Assembly: GCF_026262505.1 (NCBI RefSeq)
Contig: NC_067208.1
Location: 10,735,962 to 10,799,961 of the forward strand
Source of the DNA: Trichomonas vaginalis G3
Taxonomy: Eukaryota; Parabasalia; Trichomonadida; Trichomonadidae
DNA: 64,000 nucleotides
Direction of reading: 5' to 3'
The notes under the pieces were generated by a model. That model worked only from the letters and a program-made list of their open reading frames with translations, searched no databases and was not told the origin of the DNA. A program made the position numbers and the translations under genes. Shown here one piece after another: positions 30,814 through 38,676 of the stretch; position 1 is the stretch's first letter, and every line of letters begins with the position of its first letter.

Positions 30814-31175
30814 TATGAGTCAGTGTCATATTCATCAACAGGTTATATTTCACTTCATTCAAATTTAGTTCAATCAAACCCATATAATGACCATTTCATA
30901 AGATTTTCAGATGGTATTAAAAATGTAATTGATAGATTAAAATATGAACAGATTGACAATATCGAATTTTTGGAATTTTGGTTTAAATATCCCGATGGAA
31001 AAAAGATTGAAGTTAAAGATAAAGCTGATACTATAACAAAAACAATTACAATGACCGATCCGGATAGTGGGGAACAAAAGAAATAAAACAAACGATAGAA
31101 ACTGGTGAAAGGTCAATTATTATTGATTATGATTCAAAGGATTATTATTCGATAATGTTAATGCTTGAATATTAA
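30814..31175 (+). pseudogene. Small Polinton gene on the plus strand (broken)
   Basis: A region of about 120 codons with about two breaks, ending in a 4-bp overlap with the stop of the convergent gene 31172-31840. Recognisable pieces are polar and beta-prone (GYISLHSNLVQSNPYNDHF, EFLEFWFKYPDGKKIEVKD). No family is recognised. Confidence 0.4.
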
Positions 31176-31840
31176 ATAGCCTTAACAAAGAATTTTTCAA
31201 GTGATATTTTATATTCATCAACTATTTTATTATAAATATCATTATATGTTAAATGAAGTTCAGTTGTTGTTCCGTTCTTTGATATCTTAATTGTGCTAAT
31301 ATCCTTTATAGGATTTATTTTTGCAACTGTTCCGCAGCATGAAACCTCATCATCTATGAAAAATTGAATCTTAACGTCTGAATCTTGAACATCACAAAGA
31401 ATGGCAATAATGTGAATTAATGATTCATAAGGTAAAATAATTAAACCGGATTGGTCAATTAAATTTATTATTGAATCATAATTATTAATTATTATATCAC
31501 GGTAAATTTTCATTAATTCAGAATTAATGTCTATTTTATATGGGTTCTCGATGTTTGATGAAAGTGGTGCTGGGTATGTTGGATAAGTGGGAATTTCAAC
31601 AGGTTCTTTACTGGGTTCTGATAAAATGATTGGGTCTCCATCTTCTTTATTTTGCTCCTCCTCCTTTTTCGGTAAGTCACGAGTTAATAAATTTGGTTGA
31701 GTTGCTGACCTTGTTAATTCAGGGCTAACATTAACTTTAACATTTTGAATAATTCGTGATTTATCATCATTTACGTTATAACCAACCGTAATCTCTGCTT
31801 TTGCGTTAGTGTTCTTTTGACTAGTGAAACGTCTTCTCAT
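31172..31840 (-). CDS. Polinton virion-block protein, unknown
   Basis: An open 222-residue frame. The first third is basic then Pro/Glu-rich and probably disordered (MRRRFTSQKN, DLPKKEEEQNKEDG, EIPTYPTYPAPL). The rest is globular, with hydrophobic strands and helices (DQSGLIILPYESLIHIIAIL, IQFFIDDEVSCCGTVAKI). The start follows the motif ATTCGAATATAA-ATG. It lies in the leftward capsid/ATPase block, so a structural or assembly role is likely by position. Not recognised. Confidence 0.6.
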   Translation of the reverse strand: MRRRFTSQKNTNAKAEITVGYNVNDDKSRIIQNVKVNVSPELTRSATQPNLLTRDLPKKEEEQNKEDGDPIILSEPSKEPVEIPTYPTYPAPLSSNIENPYKIDINSELMKIYRDIIINNYDSIINLIDQSGLIILPYESLIHIIAILCDVQDSDVKIQFFIDDEVSCCGTVAKINPIKDISTIKISKNGTTTELHLTYNDIYNKIVDEYKISLEKFFVKAI

Positions 31841-31872
31841 TTATATTCGAATAAAAAAATATATTTAAACTT

Positions 31873-32770
31873 TTATTTTGCTGGAAGTTTTGAATCTATT
31901 ATTCCCTGTATTTGTTCTTGAAGTTGATTTTTAGCTGGTTCATTGTAATTAAAAGACCTAATATATTCATTAATTGCATTCTTATAATCATCTGATTTCT
32001 CAAATTTTCTTTTATCTGATTCCTTAACTAAATCATAAGTTAAACCTCGTTGCTGATATAATGGTTTCTTAATTAAATCTTTGAATGCTTGAGATAAAGC
32101 ACCTGATGCAATTCTTGCTACTATAATTGGTTGGAATTGATGTTTAAGTTCATCTTTACCATTTGCGAAAACTGGATCGAATAAAGCAACTTTAAAGAAT
32201 TTCTTAGCTGAAATTTCAGGTCTAATATTTGCATATTGACCATCAAACTGGTTAGAATATCGTGGTAATCCATCCGGTCCCTCTTCAATAGCATTTAATT
32301 CTTCATTGAAATAAGAATATGGATTATAACGGTATGAATTAATTGGACCATTTTCACCTTCTCCAATGTATTGTTTAACAGCTTTTCCATTTTCATCAAA
32401 TTGCATAGGATAACGTTCATTATATGCTTTACGTTTAGGATAATCAGTTATAGTTAATTTGTAACCATTTATGACTTTAATATTGCCTTGACCATCAGTA
32501 ACGAAAACTTCATTTATACCATCAGGTTTTCCATTTGGACCCGTAATGTCTGCTTCGTGTGCTTCCCAATTTGGACCTTGACGTTTGGCATATGCTTGAG
32601 CTTCTGGTAATGTTAAAACGTTTCTCATTTGTTTAACATCTTTTTGAAGACCAGCAACAATATGAACTAATTCTTTCATTCCATCAGGAACTTTCATAGT
32701 TCTATTATATGCACCTTTTTGTTTGTCCTTGTTTTAATGGAACCTGTAGAAGATTTGCCATTTCTGTCAT
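31873..32770 (-). pseudogene. Polinton virion-block gene, unknown (broken)
   Basis: A gene of about 300 codons with one break. The long part contains a Gly/Asn-rich segment ([17 protein letters not shown]), a [14 protein letters not shown] motif and a helical C-terminal third ending in [14 protein letters not shown]. It lies between the packaging ATPase and 31172-31840 in the same direction. This type of protein could be a scaffold or minor virion protein, but no family is recognised. Confidence 0.5.
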
Positions 32771-32810
32771 GTTTAATTATAAATAAAAAATAAAAATTAA
32801 TTATAAAAAG

Positions 32811-33637
32811 TTAATCAAATTTAACACTTCCTTTATTTAAATCAACTATTATTTTTCCATGTTCACCTAATTGCTGATATTGTGTGTAAAGTTCATTAAT
32901 GCTCATTGGTAAATTCACTTGATAAAGCATAACGTTCAACTGTTGACGACTAAACCCACTGAAAATGAAAAGTGTTGATAGATTTGATTTAATGTTTGTG
33001 CTTAATGCTTTGAAATATTGAACAGCCATAAAGAATGAACACTGAATGTGTCGACATTGAGTTAATAACTGATTAAAATATGATTTCTCATTTGTTATTA
33101 GTTTTGATTTCACTGCATCATCTAGAAAAATGAGTGAATGCAAAAATTCTCTATCAAAATTTGAAATAGAAAGTGTTTCAAATAATTCATCCCGTTGTTT
33201 ATCAATAATTTTATCCTCTAATCCTTGCTTCTTGATTGTATTATATAATTCTTTATACATTAAAAAGTTTTTTAAATAATCTTCTGCTTCTTCTTGTGAT
33301 AAATAAATAATTGGAATTTTGATTAAATGCTTTAAAGATTCAAATGTATCATCTGAAGGTGAACCTGAACGGTTGATATAAATTAACACATGTGAATAGA
33401 GGGAAGTGTTAGCAATAATGATAATTTGTTTTAATATCGTTAATGTTTTACCTTTTTTTGTTTACCAATTGCTGCAGTGATTGAATTTAAGTAACATTCA
33501 GAATATGGAATTTTCATTAATTTTTCCTTAGATAGAGCATTTCTATTATCACTCAATGCTTCATTAATCATATCATCTATGTATGTATTATATACTCCTG
33601 CTAATTCTTCATAAGGAGTGTATGAATTTAAATCCAT
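32811..33637 (-). pseudogene. ATP: FtsK/HerA-type genome-packaging ATPase (broken)
   Basis: The A32-like DNA-packaging ATPase of the Polinton, with about one break. Visible parts include a Walker A-region remnant near 33.45 kb, the Walker B strand SLIFLDDAVKS, the following helix with RHIQCSFFMAVQYFKAL (sensor region), and a C-terminal FSGFSRQQLNVML stretch typical of HerA-like packaging motors. In relatives this motor pumps the DNA into a preformed capsid. It lies directly downstream of the major capsid gene, the usual neighbourhood. Confidence 0.75.
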
Positions 33638-33660
33638 TTAATCAAAATAAATTTATAATT

Positions 33661-35298
33661 TTAAACATTTCTATTCATCAATATTTCATCATATGAACTT
33701 CTATACTGTGGTGGTGTACCTGTTGGATGATATTTCAAACCTTCATCCGGTGTCCATGTCCAATATGTAGTCCTAGTAAACCAAACCTGAGGAGGATTTG
33801 TCACCTTTGAACAGTAAGTGTCATTTTCACCCTGAATGATTGGATAAGCTTTCACTTGTACTGTAACTTGTGAGTTGAAAGTTTCTAATCCATCAAAGAA
33901 TATACCCGCTCCATCACGTTGAACTGGAATAGTGCATAAGAATGAAGTTTGGTCTTTCCATGTTCTAGCTAATGGCGTGCCATCATCATTCAGTGGTCTA
34001 GTTAATGAGTCCTCGTATTCTTCTGTGCATTCATTCACTCCATCTAAATCAGAAGCTTGAAGCATACGTGTAAAGAATATGTCGCCCACTGTGGTCATCG
34101 CTTGATCGGGGAAGTTTCTGGAATCTATAGTGACCTGAAGACCTCGAAGCATTGGATTTTCTAAAACCGTTCTTTGCATTGCATTCTTCGGAAATGTTAA
34201 CACAACATCTGTAACATTATGAAGAGCGTATGAGAAATCTGAGCTGATACCTTCAGGAGTGATGCAACCTCCATTTAGTGAACGAACGTCAATATGTTGA
34301 GCTGGAATCATGAATGGATCTTCCTTACTGAATAAACGTGGTATTGCCTTAACTGATTCTTCAATTAAACCGTATCCTGGTGTAATGCATTTATCCTCTA
34401 AAACTTCCATCTTTGTGCATGAAATAATAACGTCATCAACTGTTGCGTCAGCAGATGTAGCGGCTAAGCTTGTAATTAATTTGGCAGGAAGTCCGATTTG
34501 TTGGAATTTGCGATCATATTTATAAACATGATTCATAATCTTTTCATAATTTTCATCAGTTATCTTTTCATAAACGTAATTTTGTAAATCAGCAACTCTT
34601 AACGGGTCAACCTGACAAAATACTAAAGTATCCCTGAAAACATAATATTTAAGAATGATATCACCAAATGATTTAGGATAATCATCGAACGCCTGAAATG
34701 CTAACAAATCATTTACCGGAATAATCATATCAAAAGTGACATCAACTTCTTCATTTGCTCTCTTGAAAACTTCTGAGGGGTCAATATATTTACCACATAC
34801 TGAGTTATCATATTTTTGAACATTATTATATAACGAATGAACAAACTTTTTAACTTTCCTTTCTGATTTTGGTTTATATGTTGCAAATGCGAAAGATTCA
34901 CGGGCGCAATCCATCTGAAGATAACCGGCATCACCTCTTTCGGTTTCTACTTCTAATTGTTTAAAGCTTTGATTTGATGATTTGTAACCAACGAATAAAC
35001 GCATGCATTTAAAAGTGGCATCACATGTGAAAGCTTTATTTGAAACTAGAGTTGCTTTAACTTTGCGTTTAATATATGTGTCACCTAATTGGTTCACATC
35101 ATGAGCCGGATTTGTAATTCTTAAATGAGTTTGTTTATCATCAAAATATGGAGCATCAGAGTCATAGCATGAACTTTCAAGTTCTCTATAATATCTTCCA
35201 CCGTCATTCTTTGCGAATATTTCATTTATCTTTTCGAATGAATGAAACACATTTCCATTAATTGGTTTAGTGTTTGGCACCAAATAGTTAGTCGTCAT
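33661..35298 (-). CDS. MCP: Polinton major capsid protein, open frame
   Basis: A 545-residue frame, open throughout. Length, position beside the packaging ATPase, and alternating beta-rich segments (VDVTFDMIIPVNDLLAFQAF, QVTVQVKAYPI) fit the double jelly-roll major capsid protein of Polintons and related viruses. Near the N-terminus are LRITNPAHDVNQLGDTYIKR-type strands; the C-terminal third has GLQVTIDSRNFPDQAMTTVG and a Trp-rich end (WFTRTTYWTWTPDEG). The start follows the element's motif TTATTTATTAATAA-ATG. The assignment rests on context and composition, since jelly-roll proteins have no short diagnostic motif. Confidence 0.7.
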   Translation of the reverse strand: MTTNYLVPNTKPINGNVFHSFEKINEIFAKNDGGRYYRELESSCYDSDAPYFDDKQTHLRITNPAHDVNQLGDTYIKRKVKATLVSNKAFTCDATFKCMRLFVGYKSSNQSFKQLEVETERGDAGYLQMDCARESFAFATYKPKSERKVKKFVHSLYNNVQKYDNSVCGKYIDPSEVFKRANEEVDVTFDMIIPVNDLLAFQAFDDYPKSFGDIILKYYVFRDTLVFCQVDPLRVADLQNYVYEKITDENYEKIMNHVYKYDRKFQQIGLPAKLITSLAATSADATVDDVIISCTKMEVLEDKCITPGYGLIEESVKAIPRLFSKEDPFMIPAQHIDVRSLNGGCITPEGISSDFSYALHNVTDVVLTFPKNAMQRTVLENPMLRGLQVTIDSRNFPDQAMTTVGDIFFTRMLQASDLDGVNECTEEYEDSLTRPLNDDGTPLARTWKDQTSFLCTIPVQRDGAGIFFDGLETFNSQVTVQVKAYPIIQGENDTYCSKVTNPPQVWFTRTTYWTWTPDEGLKYHPTGTPPQYRSSYDEILMNRNV

Positions 35299-35367
35299 TT
35301 ATTAATAAATAAAAAATCAAAATTAAAAGATGAAAATGAATTTTTAATTTTAATGAAATAATCAACT

Positions 35368-35583
35368 ATGGCAGCAGGTATATTTAAGAAACTGTGGGAT
35401 AGAGTAAAAAGAGGAGCGAGTAAAGTTTGGGAAACATTGAAGAAGGGGGCAAATTGGATATTTAAGAATAAAGAAGCAATTAGTGACGTTGCTGAATCAA
35501 TAACGCCAAAAGCTGCCCCAATAAGAGAAGTTTTAAATAAAGGAGAAAAAGTTTATCAAAGACTACAACCGATACTAAGATAA
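35368..35583 (+). CDS. Small amphipathic Polinton protein A
   Basis: A 71-residue protein starting MAAGIFKKLWDRVKRGASK, a strongly amphipathic basic helix, followed by a second helical half. It shares MAAG-FKKLWD with the convergent gene 35644-35880. Such helices resemble the membrane-lytic or cementing minor proteins of adenovirus-like capsids (protein VI/X types); the resemblance is in character only. Confidence 0.6.
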   Translation: MAAGIFKKLWDRVKRGASKVWETLKKGANWIFKNKEAISDVAESITPKAAPIREVLNKGEKVYQRLQPILR

Positions 35584-35595
35584 AAATAATTTTAA

Positions 35596-35626
35596 GCCGC
35601 TAAGTGGCGAGATGATCCATAGGATC
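35596..35626. other. Double hairpin between convergent genes
   Basis: GCCGC-TAA-GTGGC (35596-35608, one G-T pair) and GATCC-ATA-GGATC (35614-35626), exactly between the stops of the two small amphipathic genes. It is the fourth hairpin pair of the element. Confidence 0.7.
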
Positions 35627-35643
35627 TCATATTTATTTTTCCA

Positions 35644-35880
35644 CTATCTACCTCCTATTTTATTAAGTATTCCTTCAGCTATTCCACCAACGGCGTTACC
35701 TGCTTGTGCTCCCATCGCCGGATTACCTGCTTTAGTACCTAATACTCCACCTATGATAGTTCCTGCCGTTTTCGCTACTGGTGTCAAAAAGTTTGCAACG
35801 GGTTTAATAATCTTTTTATAAACCCAACCCGCAGCTTTCTTAATTCCATCCCATAATTTTTTAAAGAATCCTGCCGCCAT
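35644..35880 (-). CDS. Small amphipathic Polinton protein B with glycine zipper
   Basis: A 78-residue protein; the start is taken at the internal ATG giving MAAGFFKKLWDGIKKAAGW, because this aligns with protein A, although the frame is open 13 codons further up. After the amphipathic helix comes a Gly/Ala zipper (TIIGGVLGTKAGNPAMGAQ) capable of membrane insertion, and a basic end. A membrane-perturbing entry peptide is a reasonable inference. Confidence 0.6.
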   Translation of the reverse strand: MAAGFFKKLWDGIKKAAGWVYKKIIKPVANFLTPVAKTAGTIIGGVLGTKAGNPAMGAQAGNAVGGIAEGILNKIGGR

Positions 35881-35947
35881 TTCTGATTTAATATTAATTA
35901 AAAAAATATATTTCATCACTTATATTCTAATTTTTATTTAATGATAA

Positions 35948-36316
35948 ATGAAACCGATTTTAAAAATAAATGAAACAGAGGAGGAAGAAATAAATGAAAG
36001 TGAAAATGTTCAACAAAAAATAAACGTTGTTAAACCAATTACTGAAATAAAAATTTTTTCATCTGTTGAAGAATTTAATGACTATTATGCTAATAATAAA
36101 AAATTATTTGAAGAATTGACAACGTGTAAATTGAATAAAATGTTTAAAGTTGATGGATTCAAAATTTCAAAAATAAAAGGAGTGGTTAGTTTGAAATCTA
36201 TTCCTCAATCAAGAATCACCTCATTAATGAAAATAGATGATTTAACAAAAAGAATAGAAGAGATTGAAGAAAGAATGAATCAAATAATTGATTTCATAAA
36301 TTCAAATAATCATTAG
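35948..36316 (+). CDS. Small acidic/coiled-coil Polinton protein
   Basis: A 122-residue frame with an acidic N-terminus (ETEEEEINESEN), a middle segment (IFSSVEEFNDYYANNKKLF) and a C-terminal coiled coil (DDLTKRIEEIEERMNQII). The start follows TTTTTATTTAATGATAA-ATG. Its stop is 4 bp from that of the convergent gene 36321-36794. Not recognised. Confidence 0.55.
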   Translation: MKPILKINETEEEEINESENVQQKINVVKPITEIKIFSSVEEFNDYYANNKKLFEELTTCKLNKMFKVDGFKISKIKGVVSLKSIPQSRITSLMKIDDLTKRIEEIEERMNQIIDFINSNNH

Positions 36317-36320
36317 TTTC

Positions 36321-36794
36321 TTAAAGTTCAATGTTGAACTCATCAAATTCTTCTTCATCATTACCATTACCTTTAGCGAGTTTATTTACTCTTTCAACTT
36401 TATCTTTTGATAGTCTTTCGTTTAATTTTTTCTGAAGTTTTTCGTTACCAAGTTCTAAAATTTTACATGGATGATATTTAAACCCGTTAAATTCTTTTTC
36501 CTCAGTTTTAATCATTAATCTACAAAGAACTTTAGTGAGGCGGTTTTGTTGTTTAAACCATTTATCCTTAATATTTGTTATAAATTCAATCTCCGGAATT
36601 AATTCCCAAATTTTTGAATTTTCGATTAATTTACCATCAAATGCAAAAGCAATAGGTTTAATATTAAACTTACCTTTATAAAATAAACTTTGTACGCAAT
36701 CATCAAAATAAACGTCTACTTGTTTAACCTGGGTGAGAATTGGTGAAAGTTTATCCATTAATTGATTCACAGTCACGAATTTTGATTCACTCAT
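36321..36794 (-). CDS. 157-residue Polinton protein, unknown
   Basis: An open frame beginning MSESKFVTVNQLMDKLSPIL after the CGTAAGAA-ATG variant of the start motif. The middle has VDVYFDDCVQSLFYKGKF and FAFDGKLIENSKIWEL; the end is basic then acidic. No family is recognised. It is the first leftward gene inside the right terminal gene. Confidence 0.55.
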   Translation of the reverse strand: MSESKFVTVNQLMDKLSPILTQVKQVDVYFDDCVQSLFYKGKFNIKPIAFAFDGKLIENSKIWELIPEIEFITNIKDKWFKQQNRLTKVLCRLMIKTEEKEFNGFKYHPCKILELGNEKLQKKLNERLSKDKVERVNKLAKGNGNDEEEFDEFNIEL

Positions 36795-36885
36795 TTCTTA
36801 CGAATTAAAAAAATAAATTATTCAAAAATGTAAGACATGAATTTTTAAAGTTTATTTTTTATTCATGAAAATAATTATATCTGAT

Positions 36886-37230
36886 TTATTTTATTCTCTC
36901 GTATATACTAGATTTAAAGAATTCAGAACATTTCCCATAATCTCCTAAATGTTTTCTTATCCCTAACGTGTGCCAGTTATTATATGAAACTGAATAAACT
37001 TTATCTTTATCTTTACACCTTTCATCACTTCCAATATATTTATATCTCAGTTTTGATTTAGCATTTTCATATTCATTAGCGTTTAATAATTCACAGTCTT
37101 CCTTTTTAAATTGATGTTTAAGATATTCAGGATTTAATACTCTACGTTTATATGCTCCTAACTTAGTTCTAAAGGTTTTTCTACAAAATTTAGGAATTCC
37201 ATCCTCTTTAATGTCATCAATGATTTCCAT
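36886..37230 (-). CDS. Polinton terminal-repeat gene, right copy
   Basis: An open 114-residue frame, the opposite-strand twin of 19399-19779. From FKKEDCELLN to SSIYERIK the two differ at few positions, and their 3' flanks (ATTATTTTCATGAATAAA, then ATTCATGTCTTAC) are also alike, so the inverted duplication runs about 36.8-37.2 kb against 19.45-19.83 kb. The front half is basic (KFCRKTFRTKLGAYKRRVLN). Function unknown. Confidence 0.65.
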   Translation of the reverse strand: MEIIDDIKEDGIPKFCRKTFRTKLGAYKRRVLNPEYLKHQFKKEDCELLNANEYENAKSKLRYKYIGSDERCKDKDKVYSVSYNNWHTLGIRKHLGDYGKCSEFFKSSIYERIK

Positions 37231-37447
37231 TTCATTATTTTCAATTTCTTCTTCTCGTTTATGAGGTCTTTGATTATGACTCCATTGATTCCATGAAATT
37301 AAATATTCTTTATCATTATATTATATACCTCATTAGCTTATTTTGGCTTTCATATTCATTTAATAATTCACAATCTTCATTTTTAAATTGAAGTTTAACC
37401 CATTCAGGATTTAAACAATGTTTAATTAATCGCGGAATATCTGACAT
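37231..37447 (-). pseudogene. Second, outer copy of the terminal gene (broken)
   Basis: Immediately upstream of 36886-37230 and in the same direction, a more diverged relative begins at 37447 (MSDIPRLIKHCLNPEWVKLQ) and has the same FKNEDCELLNEYE word. It is broken. The right end therefore has the gene twice in tandem; the left end has one copy at the matching distance from the terminus. Confidence 0.5.
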
Positions 37448-37668
37448 CATCTATATATAGCTTCTTTTATAAAAGATAAAAATAAATTATTTTAAATTAA
37501 TGTTAATTTTTTTTAAAATGTGTTTAGTATATAATATTTATTACTAATTTATTTAATAACGTCGCGCTTTCTTACGAATTCATGACTTAAAAAACGTAAG
37601 AAAAAATTTTTATATCATCTATATATATAGAAGATGTGAAAATATACCTTCATCTATATATAGACGTA

Positions 37669-37682
37669 ACAAAAAAAGTCAC
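37669..37682 (-). repeat. Right terminal inverted repeat, outer block
   Basis: Reverse complement of the left block. The right end also has three copies of CATCTATATATAG (about 37447, 37616 and 37650) that the left end lacks, so the two ends are not symmetrical. The next ~25 bp outside each end also look loosely alike, so the exact boundary is uncertain. Confidence 0.6.
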
Positions 37683-37917
37683 TAAACCCTTCAACATATA
37701 CTACTAAGGGAGAAAGGAAAAAATGATTAGAAATTTTTATGATTCATTGAAAATCAATCTCAAATAGTTAGTGCCAATCTAACGCCAATATCAAAAACTC
37801 TCGAAAAATGGGAATCTAGGGAATATTGGGAAGAAAACTTCAGAATCTATAAATTGAGAAAGACCATTCAAAAAAATAATGTAAAATTTTGAATAGGAAG
37901 TTTCCCAAATTTAAAAA

Positions 37918-38316
37918 ATGAGTACAGGAGATACAAACTGTGCGTGCCAATCTGCAGAACAATCTATTAAGCAACAAGCTGAAACATGGCGAAGTGATCC
38001 AATCTGGGGCGGCTGGAGTTCTTACCAAGGCTGTGATCTTGATAAAGAAGGAACTGTAAAGATTCCAGAAAGCGAATATCGCCAATTCGTAGCATGGAAG
38101 GAATTCCTTTTAGCAAGAAAGAGATTCTTAGATCTCATTCGTTTAGATGTTGAAAAACAAATGAGTAATGGACCGAACAAATTACCACAAGATCCTATGA
38201 TGAATCTGCAGCGCCCACCATTCCCACCTGGAATGCATCCATTTAATCAACAATTCAATTTCCCACAAAATCCTTGGATGCAACAAGAATTTCAACGCGG
38301 CAGACCTGGATGGTAA
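37918..38316 (+). CDS. Small protein with proline-rich tail
   Basis: A 132-residue protein. Residues 1-85 look folded, with an N-terminal Cys pair (NCACQSAEQSIKQQ), a Trp-rich segment (WGGWSSYQGCDLDKEG) and a helix (FLLARKRFLDLIRLDVEKQ). Residues 90-132 are low-complexity Pro/Gln/Phe (RPPFPPGMHPFNQQF). No signal peptide or membrane segment. The family is not recognised. It is the first host gene beyond the Polinton, about 235 bp from its right end, and looks undisturbed. Confidence 0.6.
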   Translation: MSTGDTNCACQSAEQSIKQQAETWRSDPIWGGWSSYQGCDLDKEGTVKIPESEYRQFVAWKEFLLARKRFLDLIRLDVEKQMSNGPNKLPQDPMMNLQRPPFPPGMHPFNQQFNFPQNPWMQQEFQRGRPGW

Positions 38317-38676
38317 CTACAATACTAAGTAATTTCATATAAAAATGTTTGTTTTATGAATTATTCGATAAATTTAGATTAATTTTGAGCGATTTTTAAT
38401 ATTTCTACGATTAATTGATGTTTTAAGTTTTAATTAGCAGAAATCAATAGACCATAAACCAATTTCCAACAAAAGAAAATAATTGATGAAATCATCCATG
38501 ATTATCAAATATTAGATGAAGAATAAGTAATACTGTGAAAGAGAAGATTGTTCAACTTATTGGCAAGTCATAATTTCATTGTTTTTGTTGAAAATATTTG
38601 AAAATATAGATTTAATTAGAAAATTATATGTGGAAGCAGTAAAAATAATAATATATTAACCTATAACATTAACAAT
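38317..38676. other. Convergent intergenic region
   Basis: AT-rich 3' flanks of two convergent genes. No repeat, gene or RNA is evident. Confidence 0.5.

Larger units (their letters stand above)
19134..37682. mobile_element. Maverick/Polinton element, about 18.5 kb, broken
   Basis: A self-synthesising DNA element of the Polinton family, named from a protein-primed DNA polymerase, retroviral-type integrase, double-jelly-roll major capsid protein and FtsK/HerA packaging ATPase together in 18.5 kb. Its outermost arms are the exact 14-bp inverted pair GTGACTTTTTTTGT at 19134-19147 and 37669-37682, with looser inverted similarity deeper in. The left block transcribes right and most of the right block transcribes left. 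Integrase and capsid frames are open; about twenty breaks are spread over the rest, about eight in the polymerase, so it is a fossil. The long open frames and near-identical terminal genes suggest that it is not very old. I found no convincing 5-6 bp target duplication. Confidence 0.9.

Noticed and set aside
19128-37688. Target-site duplication of the Polinton
   Set aside because: The six bases outside the two arms are not direct repeats, and the flanks look weakly inverted instead, so no duplication is claimed.
37840-38085. 81-codon minus-strand frame opposite the small proline-rich protein gene
   Set aside because: Antisense to a better-supported gene and without family features.
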